Shown here: positions 28,922-44,781 of the stretch, one piece after another | Position numbering within the stretch: position 1 is the stretch's first letter | How the letters are laid out: each line of letters starts with the position of its first letter | Source of the DNA: Acanthamoeba lenticulata | Lineage: Eukaryota > Discosea > Longamoebia > Acanthamoebidae | NCBI GenBank assembly: GCA_002179805.1 | Contig: NAVB01000470.1 | Span: 51,073-115,072 of the forward strand | DNA length: 64,000 nucleotides | Direction: 5' to 3' | The notes under the pieces: generated by a model | Seen by the model: the letters and a program-made list of their open reading frames with translations, nothing else | What the model was told of the DNA's origin: nothing | Database searches by the model: none | Position numbers and translations under genes: made by a program

Positions 28922-30991
28922 CTATCCCCCGAGAACAAATAGGAAGATTGGCCATGTACCAGAGTCGGCAGGAGGGCGACTGACGGGCACCCCACGCTGG
29001 GGCTGAGGCGCGCGTTGTCGGCCCATGGCGTAGGGGGGACGAGAATGAGAAGAAGACGGCCCCGCGGAGGACACGGACTCGAGCACATTGGGGAGGCCCA
29101 CGAGTGCCAGGAACTCCTCCGTCTGGTGGCTCACCGCGAACCGGCCAGCCCCTGCAGGGACGGAAAAAGAACAACAAACGTCAATCTGGTGCGCACCAGC
29201 GAGTCTAGATCCATCATGGTGCGACCGGGCCCAAGCGTACATGTAGCTCGCTCAGTGCGCGGGTCGGTAGTGGAGAAGTGTGGCTCGACCGTCATCGCAA
29301 AGTTAAGCGGCACGGCCAGCGCGCCTTGCCCCTTCTCGGCAAACTTAGCCGTGAGCTCCTTCAGCTCGCGGTCGATCTTGGTGTACTCGCGGTCCGGCCT
29401 GTACGGATCGCGCCGAATGCAGATCAGGCCGCTCGTCAGATTGGAAGAGATGACAGCAATGCGACAGCCAACGCACCTCGGCGGGAGTCTAACCGGCGCA
29501 CTGGAGCAGTTGAGGTATTCGTGGGTGGCGCGCAGGATGGCCAACCACTCGAGGTCGTACGTCAACACGCGCGGCCCTGTGGCCTCGGGGAACGACACCA
29601 CCTGCGTAGGATGCGCCACTTGATCAGCACGCGCGCAACTTTGAGTTGAAGGACCAAAGGCTAACATACGTCGAGGAAGGGCCGCCGCGGAATCACTTTG
29701 TCGAGGGCAATGAATTGCGTGGTGCGGTTGTCCGTGTGCGGCACCGTGGCATCGAAGCGGCAGTGCATGTGACCGGACAGCCAGTAGGCGGGCTTGAGCG
29801 ACTTGAGGAGATCAGCGTACTCCCGACACCCCAGCTCGCCCTTCTCGATCTCTTCTCTTCACTCGGCACAAAGACATAACTATGAGTAAAATAACATACA
29901 AATATCAATAAAGATAAAAATAAAATATAATGATAAATGAAGAGGGTGCGCACTTCCAGTGCGGGTGGCCTGCGCAGAGCTTTTGGACATCACCGTAGGA
30001 TGTGATGTCAGGCCAATCGTGGGAGAGGATCACATCCAGTGGTCTTCGCAACTGGGGAACGAAGCGGCCCACATGCGCACAGACGGGAGGTCAACCATCA
30101 AGCACCAAGCGGGCGGCCTAGAGAGCAACAGAAAGAGAGACGTACCAGCGAGAGCTTGAAGAGCTCATACTGGCGCACGTGAAACGCGGACCTCACCGTG
30201 TCCGGCGAGTAAGGAGGCACCTCGTAGTGACCTGCAGCAGCACGCGTCAGGTGATGATCACGAGCGGAGGCTGGGGCACACATATGCATGGGTGTGTTGC
30301 ACCCTTGAAGAAGTCGTAGCGCTTGTAAATTCCAGAGAAGCCACCGATCCGGAGGCCACCGTAGTTGACAACGCCACTGTAACCCAAGAAGTAGATGTTT
30401 GGTGCTGCCCAACCGCCATAGTACCTGCACATACCGCCTCGTCAGAAGTCGATACTGGAGAGAGAGAGAGAGAGAAGGTATGGGTGTACAGTTCACGCAA
30501 GTGGTTGGCAGCTTCATGATTGCCACCTACGAAAATGGTGAGGATGGGGGCCACCTGCAACGAACGCGAACGTTAAGAAGAACAACCAATGAAAACGTCC
30601 ATCAGGGGAATGGCGCACCACTTCGCCGTTGTAATACTTGTAGAAGTCTTTGTAGTGATGATACTTTGATGGACCAGCGAGGCACGATAGGTCAAACGCA
30701 TTCCTCACCGCCTGTACATGTACCTCACGTGAGCAGTGGCAGTTTGTCGCCGACCAGAATGGAGGGGCGTGATGAACCTCAAAGTCGCCACAGCACAGGA
30801 GGAGCTCCACCCGAATGTTACGAGCGCGCTCTATGGTGGCGATGGTCGAGTAGATTGTGTCCAGCTCTCCGTGCGTGCAGCCCACAAATGCAATCTGTCA
30901 AAACGCGTGAGACAAAAAACCCCTAAAAATTACAGTAAGCGAGCGGGGTGCGCACATGAACGCCTTTCTTTGTGATCACTTCGACCTCCAT
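28922..30991 (-). CDS. DBR1: RNA lariat debranching enzyme
   Basis: DBR1 hydrolyses the 2'-5' bond of excised intron lariats in the nucleus. The start exon [12 protein letters not shown] (ATG 30991) joins [17 protein letters not shown]. The metallophosphoesterase motifs follow in order over several exons: GCTHGELD with the family's Cys in place of Asp, LLLCCGDFE then [96 protein letters not shown], and [11 protein letters not shown]. The C-terminal domain has [15 protein letters not shown] and [12 protein letters not shown], then an Arg/Pro-rich tail ending FLFVLGG. All metal ligands are present, and the enzyme fits the very intron-rich genome. The last exon frame to stop 28922 is well supported by the QTEEF motif. 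Confidence 0.96.
30461..30477 (+). repeat. GA microsatellite in a DBR1 intron
   Basis: A (ga)n run of about 16 bases. On the coding (minus) strand it is a CT tract inside a DBR1 intron. Confidence 0.8.
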
Positions 30992-31183
30992 ACACTTCTC
31001 TCTTTTTTTTCTTTTTAAAAGCGGTCTTTCTGGCAGGCCTTGAACCTGGGAAACAAAACTTCAGTGAAAGAGTTCCGCTCTTATTTTTCGGACAGCTATT
31101 TTTTTATTTTATTTTTTTGATCGTTTTCTCGCTCCAACAAGAATTATTTATAGATTTATTTTGCATTTTCTGAGGCGTGGGTG
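30992..31183. promoter_or_regulatory. divergent promoter region, DBR1 and lipase
   Basis: 192 bases head-to-head, with long T tracts at 31000-31012 and 31099-31119. Presumed bidirectional promoter; no specific element was identified. Confidence 0.4.
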
Positions 31184-32696
31184 ATGAGAAAGGGGCTCCT
31201 CTGCTCCGTCTCCCCGCACCGGGTGGCGGTGCCGTACACTGCGTTTTTGCGTCCTGTTCCCACGCTGAGGGGCATCCACACCACGGCTTCCGCATTTGCC
31301 CCACCGGACCAGGAGGTCAAACATGCCAAGAACCTCGCAAACACGAAGATAAAGGTTAGCCATCAGTACGTTGTGGCACAGTGGCTGAAACAGTGCTGAC
31401 GCCCCCAGTGCCCTTTTTGCTTGCACATAGACGGCGCGGTTCCACCTCCGCCACCCTCTAGCGAGGAGGAAGGGCCCATGGATCCACGTTACCCCTTCTT
31501 GCTGTGCCACGGCCTGCTGGGCTTTGACACCCTCAAGGTGGTGCCCAGCTTGATCGAGGTGGACTACTGGCGCGGTGGCATCGCGCAGACCTTGCGACGG
31601 CGGCGAAGGCCAGAAGAAGGTGCCCAGGGCGGCGTCTTCATCTCGCGGGTGCCCTCCACCGGCCACGTGCACGAGCGTGCTCTCTGCATCAAGAAGCAGG
31701 TTCTGCAGATTCTGGATCCGCCACTGGCGTCCACCGTTCCTGGTACCTTCATCTCTACCTTACAGCAGACTTCTGTTTGCCAACAGCAGCTTTTCTTCTT
31801 CAGCTGCCGGACTCGATGAAGGGGATTGGAAGCGGAAGCGGCCAGAAAAGGTCAACCTCGTGGGTCATTCGATGGGCGGGATGGACTGCCGCTACGCTGT
31901 ATCGTTGCTGGGCATTGCCGAAGGGTGAGTGCTTTTCCTGCTTTGTGATCATCTCAGGTTCTTTTTGAAGCCGTTGTTCATGCGATCCTCCTGCTCCACA
32001 ACAGCGTAAGCAGCGTGACGACCGTGGGCACGCCGCACAAGGGGTCGCCCGTAGCAAATTGGACGAAGGAGTATTTATTCGGCAGGTTCGTGCCTGACCT
32101 GACTGTTCTGTGCTTGAGCTGTGACCAGGATCAGCCTTTGATTTGCCTTTCTCCAGGTGGAAGCTCGAGGGGCTGATGCGATTCCTCTTCAATGATACCG
32201 CCGCCATCCATTGTCTGACCACCGACTACCTTCAAGACGAGTTTAACAAAACGGTCTTGCCTCCAGTTCTTCCTTCGCAGCACTGGAATCATGTACATTC
32301 TGACGGCTGGATGGATCGCAGGTGGTGGATCAGCCCGGGGTCAAATACTACTCGTTTGGCGGCCACCGAAGTCGAGAACAGATTCCCATGTTCTGGCATT
32401 TCACCTACGACATGATCAACAAGCTCGAGGGCGAGAACGACGGCTTGGTATCCGTCAAATCTTGCGCCTGGGGCGAGTACGTCGAGACGCTTGAAGCTGG
32501 TTCGTCGTCTCTAAATCCTTGTGCTGCTTTTTTGTGTCGTGGTGGCTCACCGACGCGCGTAACAGACCACCTGGAGATGATCAACTGGCACTCTCGCAAG
32601 TACACCGCCCCGTTCACGCGGACGCCGTATGCCCCATTCAACGCCCTAGACTTCTATGACCGCCTGGCCAGCTTCCTCGCCCAGCGCGGCCATTGA
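31184..32696 (+). CDS. alpha/beta-hydrolase lipase, probably mitochondrial
   Basis: Triacylglycerol-lipase-type hydrolase in about seven exons. The first exon encodes MRKGLLCSVSPHRVAV and then TLRGIHTTASAFA, an Arg/Ser/Ala-rich leader with no acidic residues typical of mitochondrial import. The hydrolase core has PFLLCHGLLGFD (oxyanion strand), NLVGHSMGGMDCRY (nucleophile elbow GHSMG), SVTTVGTPHKGSPVA, an Asp in ENDGLVSV and the catalytic His in DHLEMINW. The C-terminus ends FYDRLASFLAQRGH. This is the pattern of fungal and protist lipases that act on short- to medium-chain acylglycerols or phospholipid-derived esters. The start was placed at ATG 31184. Confidence 0.86.
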
Positions 32697-32759
32697 TTGT
32701 CTTTTGGTTTCTACCTCTTTTTTTATTACATGGGCAAAGAGAAGAACAAACACAGGTCA

Positions 32760-35700
32760 TCAGACCAGAAGCTCTCCTCCGTCGCCAGCGAGCTTGTCAA
32801 AGAAGGCCACGACGTCGGCCATGCTTGGCCGCTTGCTGGGGTTCGCGTGCCAGCAGCGGTTGATCAGCTTCTTGAGCGAGTCCGGGCAGTCCGGCGGCAC
32901 GGTGGGCCGCTTGCCCTCGAGCACGTCGAGCGAAACGCCCATGAAGTTGCGCCCCGCGTAGGGCTGCTGCCGCGCGACGACCTCCCACATGATGACGCCA
33001 AAGGAGAACGTGTCGGCGCGCTCGTCGTACTTCTCACCGCGAATGACCTCGGGCGCCGTCCAGCAGGGCGTGCCGCAACGGGTCATCGTCGCGTTCTCCT
33101 CCTTGAGCCGGGCGAAGCCAAAGTCGGCCACCTTCACGTTGAAGTTCTCGTCCACGAGCAGGTTCGACGACTTGAGGTCGCGGTGGATGATGGGCGTGGG
33201 CTCGAGCGTGTGGAGGTAGTTGACGCCCACGGCAGCCGACCGCAGCATCTGGAGTCGCCGCTTCCAGTCGAGCCGCACGAGCGGGCTGCCGCGCGGGCTC
33301 GCCGGGCTGCCGCCGGTCAGGCCGCTCGTGGGCGCGTGGTAGAGGAGGTCGCGCAGGGCGCCCTGCTTGACAAACTCGGTCACGATGCACAGGTTCGGCT
33401 GCCGCACGCACGCGCCGATAAAGACGACAACGTTCGGATGGTGCAGCTCCGAGAGGAAGGCCATCTCGGCGCGGAACTCGAGCATGCGGCGCTCAGTGAG
33501 CTTCTGCTTGATGAACCGCTTCACCGCCACTTCGATGCCCTTCCAGCGGCCGTGGAAGACCACGCCGTAGGAGCCCAGCCCGACCTGCCGCCCGAGCTGG
33601 ATGTCGTCGTAGTCGATGATCCACCGGCACAGGTTGGCCGATCCGAGGAACGGATCGTCACGCAGGTCGTCCGGACCCCGCTGGTCGCTGCTGCCGCCGC
33701 TTGACTTCGAGCCCCCGTCGTCCTGCTCGTCGTCCTCCGAGCGGTGCGAGCGGTGGATCTTGTCGTCGGTGGCCTCGTCCGCGCTGCCCGAATCGCTGTA
33801 GTTGCCTCGCGTGGTGCCGCCAAAGAAGCGGGCCTCGAGCTGCCGCGTGCGCAGCTCGTAGAGCCGCGCGCGCTCGGCCGAGTCCAGCATCTCGAACTTG
33901 CCCAGCGGGGCCAGGCGGTTCTTCTCCTTGGCCAGCGGCGTGCCCTTGAGCCGGTCGTACACGGCGTTGGAGACGATGATCTGCCCGCCGTGCGCATAGG
34001 TCGTGACGCGCGCCGCCGTGTTGACCGCCGGCCCAACGTACTCGGCGCGCCGGGTCATGGCGTTGAACACGCGGCGCGGCTCGCCCATGTGCACGCCCAT
34101 CCGCACGCGGAGGCCCTTGAAGATGAGGCGGTCGTTGGTGTCGCCCCACTCGGTGCAGGCCGCCGGGTGCTTGAGCAGCTCCTCGGGCCAGGCGGCCTGG
34201 AGCAGCTGCTGCTGTGCGGCCATGCACCATTCGAGCGCGTCGAGCGTGTCCTGGAACACGACGCAGAGCGAGCCCTCACTCCCGGTCCCGGCCACGGCGT
34301 TGTCGGCCACGGCACCCTTGGCGCCCTTGCGGCCGCGCATGGGGACCACCTCGTAGCCCTGGTGCTGCTGCAGGAGGCCTCGGATGACCTCGTTGTGGAG
34401 CAGCGTGGCGTCCTTCATGGCCTCGGGGTTGAACTCCCACAGCGAGCCGGCCTTGACCACGTCGGTGAACACGATCGTGATCTCGCCCGAGGGCGGCCTG
34501 ACCCCGCCCACGGCGCCCCGCTTGCCGCTGTGCGACGACGAGTCCGAGCCGCCGCCACCAATGCCGCCGTAGCTCGTGCTTCCGCTGCTGCTCGAGCCGG
34601 TGAACGTCGAGCTCTTGTCCTCGAGCGACTCGAGCCGCGTCATGATCTCGAGGAAGGTCGGCCGCACGCTCGGGTCCAAGTCCCAGCAGTTACGCATGAG
34701 CGTCGCGTAGTTCTCCGGTGCCGTGCTCGGCACCGGCGGACGCATGTCGTCTCGCAGCACAGCCACGGCCACGGCCGCCGGGCTCATGCCAGCGTAGACG
34801 TCCTCGCGCGTGAGCACCTCCCACAGGACGATCCCGAAGCTGTAGATGTCGGCCGCCTCGTGGTCGACGTCCTGGCGCTCGCTGAGTACCTCGGGGGCCG
34901 TCCAGTGGATAGAGCCCAGCTCGAGCTGCTGGTTGTGGCCCTCGCGCTTCATCGTGTCCTGGAACCGTGTGAGCCCAAAGTCGGAGACCTTGAGGTTCCA
35001 CTTGCTGTCGAGCAGCAGATTGAGCGACTTGAGGTCACGGTGCACGATGCCGGACGAGTGCAGGAAGTACATCCCGCGCGCCGCCTGCCGCATCAGCTTG
35101 ATGCACAGCTGCGTGTGTGTGTGTGTATATGTGGCATATGGCGGGTCAGTGCTGACGTCTCAACAACTCTACGGCCGGGCCACTAGACATTACCTGATAG
35201 GGCACATCGGGCAGAAGCTCGTTGTGGAGCACGTCGTAAAGAGAGCCGAGGGCCATGAACTCCATCACTGCCAGTGTCGAAACGGGCGCATGTGTGTGAG
35301 CCTTCTTCATCGAGGCCTTTGTGCGGCGAGACGCGAGGAGGAGGGTCACGATACCGATGCACATGTTGGGCGGCTTCGTGGCTGCGCCCATGAAGAGGAC
35401 TACGTTGGGGTGCCTGAGGGACGTCATCACGCGCACCTGTCGAGTGTTTGTTTGCATGCGTGTCAGGCTCGCTCAAGGAGGGCGTGGAGTGTTTACGGAG
35501 TAAGCACGAACCTCATCAACAAAGGCGTTGCGCATATCGTTGGTGACGTTGCCCGAGGCTACGGTCTTGACGGCGACATCGGTGCCGCGCCACACGGCCC
35601 GTCGCACCTCGCCGAAGCCGCCGGCGCCGATCAGCTCCGAGAACTCGATCTCGCTGGCGTCGATCATCCACTCCTCCTCCTGCAAGCCCACGCGTCAGGC

Positions 35701-38700
35701 CCCAAGACCAGTCACGGCGAGGAGTAGAGAGAAGGAGCGAACCTGGCGCCTGCTCCTGATGCACAGCGAGATAGCAAAGGCGGCGATGACGAGCAGGATG
35801 AGCAGGAGAAGGATCGGGAGGACCACGCCCAGCACGATGCCGACGATGGCCCCGACGGACAGGTCGTCGTTGGACTTGACCGACTGGCAATAGGTGCCCG
35901 TCCGCCCAGCGTTGCAGAGGCACCCGCCAGAGATGCAGGTGCCTTCGTTGGAGCAGATGATGCCGTCCTGCACGCAGGGCCGCAGCGTGTTGATGTAGAC
36001 CCCCTTGCACTGAACGTCGACCAGCTTGCTCAGGATCGCTCGCTGCGTGCTCGGCAGAGGCGGCACGACTGTTATGGGCGGCCACGTCAGCAGCTGCAAC
36101 TTAACATTACACTCGTGTGAAAGGGGCCGAAACGCACTGCTGTTGAGGTTGGCCAGGTGCTGGCCGCGCGAGGACGAGACAGTCCACCACAGCCACTGGA
36201 CCATCTCCCTGGCGCGGACGCAGTCTGTCATCTGGGTCATAGGCACCAGCGCGTAGACGTAGCCCGCCAGCGGGTAGCTCCCGTTGGCGTTGGGGGCAAT
36301 CATGTAGGTGTTGGACGTCGCGTCGATCGACGACTCAAAGGCTCGCATGGTCACCTCCACGCCCTGCCAGAGAAGTAGTAGCCGTCAATCTTGAGGCCTC
36401 ACAAGCGTTCATCGTTCGAAGAAAAAAAATACAAACAAAAAAACAAAACAAAAACAAAAAATGAGGAAATGAAGACAAACCTCGGGCGCAGGGGCCACGG
36501 GGTTGCCGTTGGCGTCTAGCAGATAAGCCTGCAACAGGTTGATGTAGCTCGACCGGTAGGAGGAGACCGTGTAAGAGGGCACCGCGCCAATGCTGTAGGC
36601 CGTCGTGTTGAGGTAGTCGGCGACAGCTGAAGGACGACATCGAGAGGTCAACTCATGCGACGAAGAGGAAGGAGGCGCGCAGGGGGTTGCAGTACAGTCA
36701 ACGACTTGGTTGGCACTAACAAAGGCAAAGGCAGCAAGCGTGGTGTTGGTGAAGTTCCCCAGAGCTTGAGCCAGGTAGGGGTTGACCTTGGCCATGGCCA
36801 AGGCCAGCAGAATCATGTTTTCGTCGGAGGGACTGAGCGGCTTCAGGATGGTTGCATTGGGCAGAGTCACGCTCGGGTTGAGCCTGTGTGTGCATGTGTG
36901 TGGCCGTGCCTGTAAGAACAACATTCGGACCACAACCGCGGTGGCAGCAGCGGCGAGTCGCGGGACAGTACGCCTGAATCCGATAGTCGTTCCACTTGGT
37001 GATGTTGCCCGCGTAGAAGAGCGAGATCGTGTACAAGTCCAGCACGAGCGGAGCCTGATCAACCAGCTCGGGTACGTTGTAGCAGAAGGAGAGCGCATAT
37101 CCGGCGATTGGGCTAAGACCACCCGTCCACGATCACGTACACGATTAGGACATGTGGTCCTGCTCGACGGTGCGGGGAAGAGAGGAACGTACAGATACTG
37201 GATGTCCGGGTATTGAGCGCCAGTGAGGCGCTTCACAAAGTCAAAGCCGACGACGCTGGTGCCAAGGTCGGTGTTGCCTGCGTCTAGCTCTGTAGCGCCC
37301 TCAAGAACTACGCGCACCAGTTCGAGCATGAGCGTGATCGCATTGGGGAGAGAGAGCGACGCAACGCTGCTATCATTGCCAGTAAGAACAACATACCGGT
37401 ACTTTCGGAGAAGTATTGAATCTGCAGCTCGGTGGTGGCCTCGTTGTAGAAGGCGGCCCACGACGAGATGAAGGGCGCCTCTACGCCGATCGCCGAGATC
37501 AGCGCGTAGTTGAGCGCGAGCTCGCCGTTGCAGGAGATGTTCGATTGCAGGGCGAGCACGCGGCTCTGCAAAGACAAGAGGGAAGAGTGGTGGTGAGGAT
37601 GATGAGCCACCACACATGCTCGTGGACAGAGGGTACCTGGTAGAAGGCCGTCAGGGGCGAGAGGCCCAAGTTCTGCGCGGCTTCCCTCGACCGCAGGTTG
37701 CTCAGGGCCCACGTGTTGTAGCCTAGGAAGGCGGTTGTGCCCAGGCAGTCGACCATGTTGGACAAGTTCTGGCGCAAGACGACGATGGTGAAGAAGCAGA
37801 GCGGGTACGACTGGTCACCTGTCCCATCGATAAGGTACAAGGGAATGGTTTGGTTGTGCTGAACACAGATAGGCTGGATGAGTTGCAACAATAAACACGC
37901 TAGCGTGGTTGAGTGGTTGAGAAGAACCTACCGAGGACTGAAAATCTTTCATAGCATTCTGGATTGTGGTTGCTGTTGGCGTAATTGCCTTGCCTGATTA
38001 ATTTAGTGCAATGAGTACGAAAACTACTGGAAGAGGTTCAAAAATCTTGGAAGATTTGAGCGCACGGTACCCGCCTTATTGACGAGCTTCACGATCGTGG
38101 TTGGCTTTACAACGTTGTACAGCATGAACAGAGTAGGGCCATCGTTTACGAAATAGGCCAGTGAGTTAGGACTGGCAAAGTAGCCCATGAACTGATCCCC
38201 GAACGAGGTGAACCCTTTGCCCCGACCTGCCACCATCGGCGGCAGCCCCTCTGCCGCAGCCCATCACAGAGAAAGTGAGCGAAAACGAGCAAGGCCAGCA
38301 TGATCGTTAAAGCGGAGTTGAAGGTGGTCACGCACCAATTCCGCCGGCGGCGCTCAGGACGTCAGAAAACGTAGCGTTGAAGGTCGCGAGAGCTCGGAGG
38401 AGGACGGTGTTGATGTGAGCCTTGGGGCCGTGCAGGTAGCAGAGGGTTATGTTTGCAGGAGGCAGCTGCGAGGCAACTTGGGGGTTGTCGGCCTTGATTC
38501 TGTCGTCGTCCCAGGTGACAACATCGCCGCTGAAGATGGCAGCGAGAGTAGTTCGGCTCAAGGTGAGCGTGTCGTTGCCCAGGTCGAGGTTGTGGACGAA
38601 GGTGATAGAGGCGCCGAGAAGAGGCAACTCCAAGAACTCCCCGCTGTTGTTGAGTTCTGGGGTAAGTGCTGCGTCTTGGATTGCAAAGTCCAAGCTTCCA

Positions 38701-38975
38701 TTGCGCAAGTTGCCAAGCACTTGAGCCATGTCGTCGTTCGTCGAGTATTCAAAAACCAACTCTTGTACGACATAGCCATAGTTTGAGAACCACTGTGAGT
38801 AGACGAAAGTACCAGCTTCACCGCCAGCGCCTCGAAGGACTTGGCTTTCGGCCACCCCTAAGCCACGCCACGCTATCCTGGTGAGATTGAGAAGGAGGCA
38901 GCACTGGACGGCAAAAACAAAACGCGCACCAGCCAGAAGAACCACCAGAGCCAGGCTGAGGTAAAGACGACCCAT
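32760..38975 (-). CDS. membrane receptor: PBP-like ectodomains, EGF-like motif, TM, TKL kinase, class III cyclase domain, second TKL kinase
   Basis: A very large multi-exon receptor. A signal peptide (MGRLYLSLALVVLLAGARFVFA) starts at 38975. The ectodomain has at least two PstS-like phosphate-binding modules (IFSGDVVTWDDDRI in the first; FYAGNITKWNDYRI and LDAGNTDLGTSVV in the second). A Cys-rich EGF-like stretch (CSNEGTCISGGCLCNAGRTGTYC) precedes one TM helix near 35850. The cytoplasm has kinase 1 (ELIGAGGFGEV, VAVK, HRDLKSLN, SDFGLTRF), a class III cyclase domain (EITIVFTDVVKAGSLWEF ... YVGPAVNTAARV) and kinase 2 (VGLGSYGVV, VAVKRF, HRDLKSSN, ADFGFARL). Both kinases look catalytically complete and TKL-like. 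In the cyclase the first metal Asp and the Asn/Arg pair are present, but the second metal site reads SEGSL after a basic 20-residue insert instead of GDG/S. Sensor of an extracellular solute is inferred. Confidence 0.93.
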
Positions 38976-39522
38976 GTTCGACCGAGGGTGTGTGATTCTG
39001 TTGTGCTTCAGGACAGCGTCGAAAAGTACTCTCGCTGTTCTACCACCTGGCGACTTGGCTTTCGGGCCAGACAGGCGCCAAGTTGCTGAGTTTACATCCT
39101 CGGGCCCTCGCTGCTTTGCGGCCACTGTGCTGGTGAGTTCAGTGCCGCAAGCTGTCTGTCACAGGTGCTTGGCAGTGTATGGCGGATGAAGTGGCCAAAA
39201 CCATGGTGAGGTTCGGTGTACCTCGCCAACCGTTGTCCAGTTCGCGAATCTCAGAAGGCCGTCCGAACACCGTGGTTTCACCGTAACCTTGGCCAGAACG
39301 GCGATCGTCGACCGAGGTAAAAGCGCCTGACGCATCATAGGTGATCGATGGCTGTTACATTTATGCGGCTCTTGGGCGCAGGAAGTCAAAGAAACTGCTA
39401 CTGTTGCCGCGGCTTCCCGTACGCCAGGCAAATCACGGCTCTTTCACCAATAACCATTTTCCTTCGCCAACACGCAAAAGAAAAAAAAATTTATAAGAAA
39501 ATAGAAGATCGAAGACAGATAG
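38976..39522. promoter_or_regulatory. divergent intergenic region, receptor kinase and IP6K-like gene
   Basis: About 550 bases between two head-to-head start codons, with an A-rich tract near 39478-39505 just before the plus-strand start. Promoters are presumed; no defined element was recognised. Confidence 0.4.
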
Positions 39523-40908
39523 ATGTTCAACGTGCGAAAGGATGAGAACGGTAGTGGTGCCGGACACCAACGGGCAGCATCAGGACTAGCCACCTCGCTC
39601 TCGACCTTCACCCAGCAAGTTGCGGGGCACAAAGGAGACGACCAAATGTTGCTAGACGAGAGCGGCAATAGCATCTACAAACCTCTTAATAAGCAAGAAG
39701 CCCGTTTTTACCACCTGCTTAGCTCGCAGCACCTGGCCCAACAGCAGCCACTTGCTGCACCTTTCCCGACACACTTCTTCGCTCATTTTCGTGGTTCTAT
39801 TTCACACAATGGCCGAGGTGCGTACTTCTTCTGGACCCCCTCTTGGGCAACTTTATTCTCACGAGCTGGGGCAGAATACATCAAGTTGGAGAATTTGACC
39901 CAGGGAATGAAGCAGCCCTGCGTGTGCGACCTCAAGATGGGCGGCAACTCCAAGGGTCGCTTCCGCATCGACCTTTCACAGACAAGGTAGACAACTGATC
40001 GAGAGGTACTTCTTGTTGTGCCAGCAGGAACCAACGCAGAGGCGGGGATCATCAAGGGGTTCAAGCAGAATGTGGTCAAGACCATCACAACATCGCGAAC
40101 TCTTGGCTTCCGCATCGTGGGGCTTCGGTCCTACCAAGTGGCAACGCGTTCGTACATCTCCAAGTCGATGTTCTATGGGACCATGCTGCGCGCGGGCACG
40201 ATGAGCGAGGGTCTGGCCCTCTTTCTTGACAACGGCAAGGAGCTCCGGACTGACGTAATCCCCACCTTGCTCAAGAAAATCGGTACTTGAACGTGTGTTG
40301 CACTTGTTCTTGAATGATGACTAAGCCATCAACACAGACGAGATCATCGCGTGGATTGAGGTACAGGACCTGTTCACTTTCCGATCATCCTCCATCTTGC
40401 TCCTGTATGATGGCGATGACTACGGCGGCGACAAAGCGGACGTTAAGATGATCGACTTTGCGCACTCGTATGCGCAAGGTACGTTCTGCGTAGCGTCTTT
40501 GGCCAAGTTTGACGGCGGCCTTACTCAAAGTGCTGGACAACAGAGGTGCGAGGGCAGATTGACCTCGAGTACCTGCAAGGGATGCGCAATCTGCGTCGCA
40601 TCCTGGAGGAGCTCTACAAACAAGAAGGAGACGATGGGACAGCGGGCAGCTTGGTTACGTCAACGCTCGGGCGGCGGCGAGGACGAGCACGAAGTCCACT
40701 ACCAGACCTGCGTGGCTCGGAGCTCGAACATTCCACCAATGAGGAGAACCACGAAGGCGCAAGTGGGGAGCAGGAGAATGGAGAGGAGGAAGAAGAAAGA
40801 GAAGAGGATTCTTTCTCTCCTCGCCCTGGCATGGTGGAGCTTCTCGCCGCAGGCGGCAGACTGCCGCGCCACCACTCGCCAACCGCCACCCAACACGCGG
40901 AAGCCTAA
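39523..40908 (+). CDS. inositol polyphosphate kinase, IP6K/IPMK family
   Basis: Makes highly phosphorylated or pyrophosphorylated inositols. The N-terminal exon starts MFNVRKDENGSGAG. The catalytic region has EYIKLENLTQGMKQPCVCDLKMGG, the PxxxDxKxG family signature, and after an intron GTNAEAGIIKGFKQN and TLGFRIVGLRSYQ. The ATP-site strand FRSSSILLLYDGDD and the metal-binding VKMIDFAHSY (DFAH motif) follow, then YLQGMRNLRRILEELY. The spacing of TLGFRIVG and SSSILLLYDG suits IP6K more than IP3 3-kinase. After the domain comes a family-atypical tail of about 90 residues with a Glu-rich run and a PRPGMVELL stretch, ending HAEA. The gene is divergent from the receptor kinase. Confidence 0.9.
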
Positions 40909-40992
40909 AGCTTTGTTTTTGTTTTCCTTTTATGCGGCTTTGAAAAAATGGTGTTTTTTTTTCATTGGTTGGAGAGACCTTGTGGCTGCTTC

Positions 40993-44650
<3,658 letters not shown>

Positions 44651-44781
44651 CAAACAAAAATCAACAAAAGAATGCAAAGGGGAGAAAAGGCAAAACCGGC
44701 AGCGTGAACTTTCGCGCAGATTTTCCAGACAAAAAAAACCCGAAGGAAAAGATCTTTCTAAAAAAAAGCGGCTGCCCAGGA

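Noticed and set aside
33744..35186. A 480-residue plus-strand frame opposite the receptor kinase
   Set aside because: Arg/Ala/Leu-rich shadow without domains; the minus strand encodes two complete kinases.
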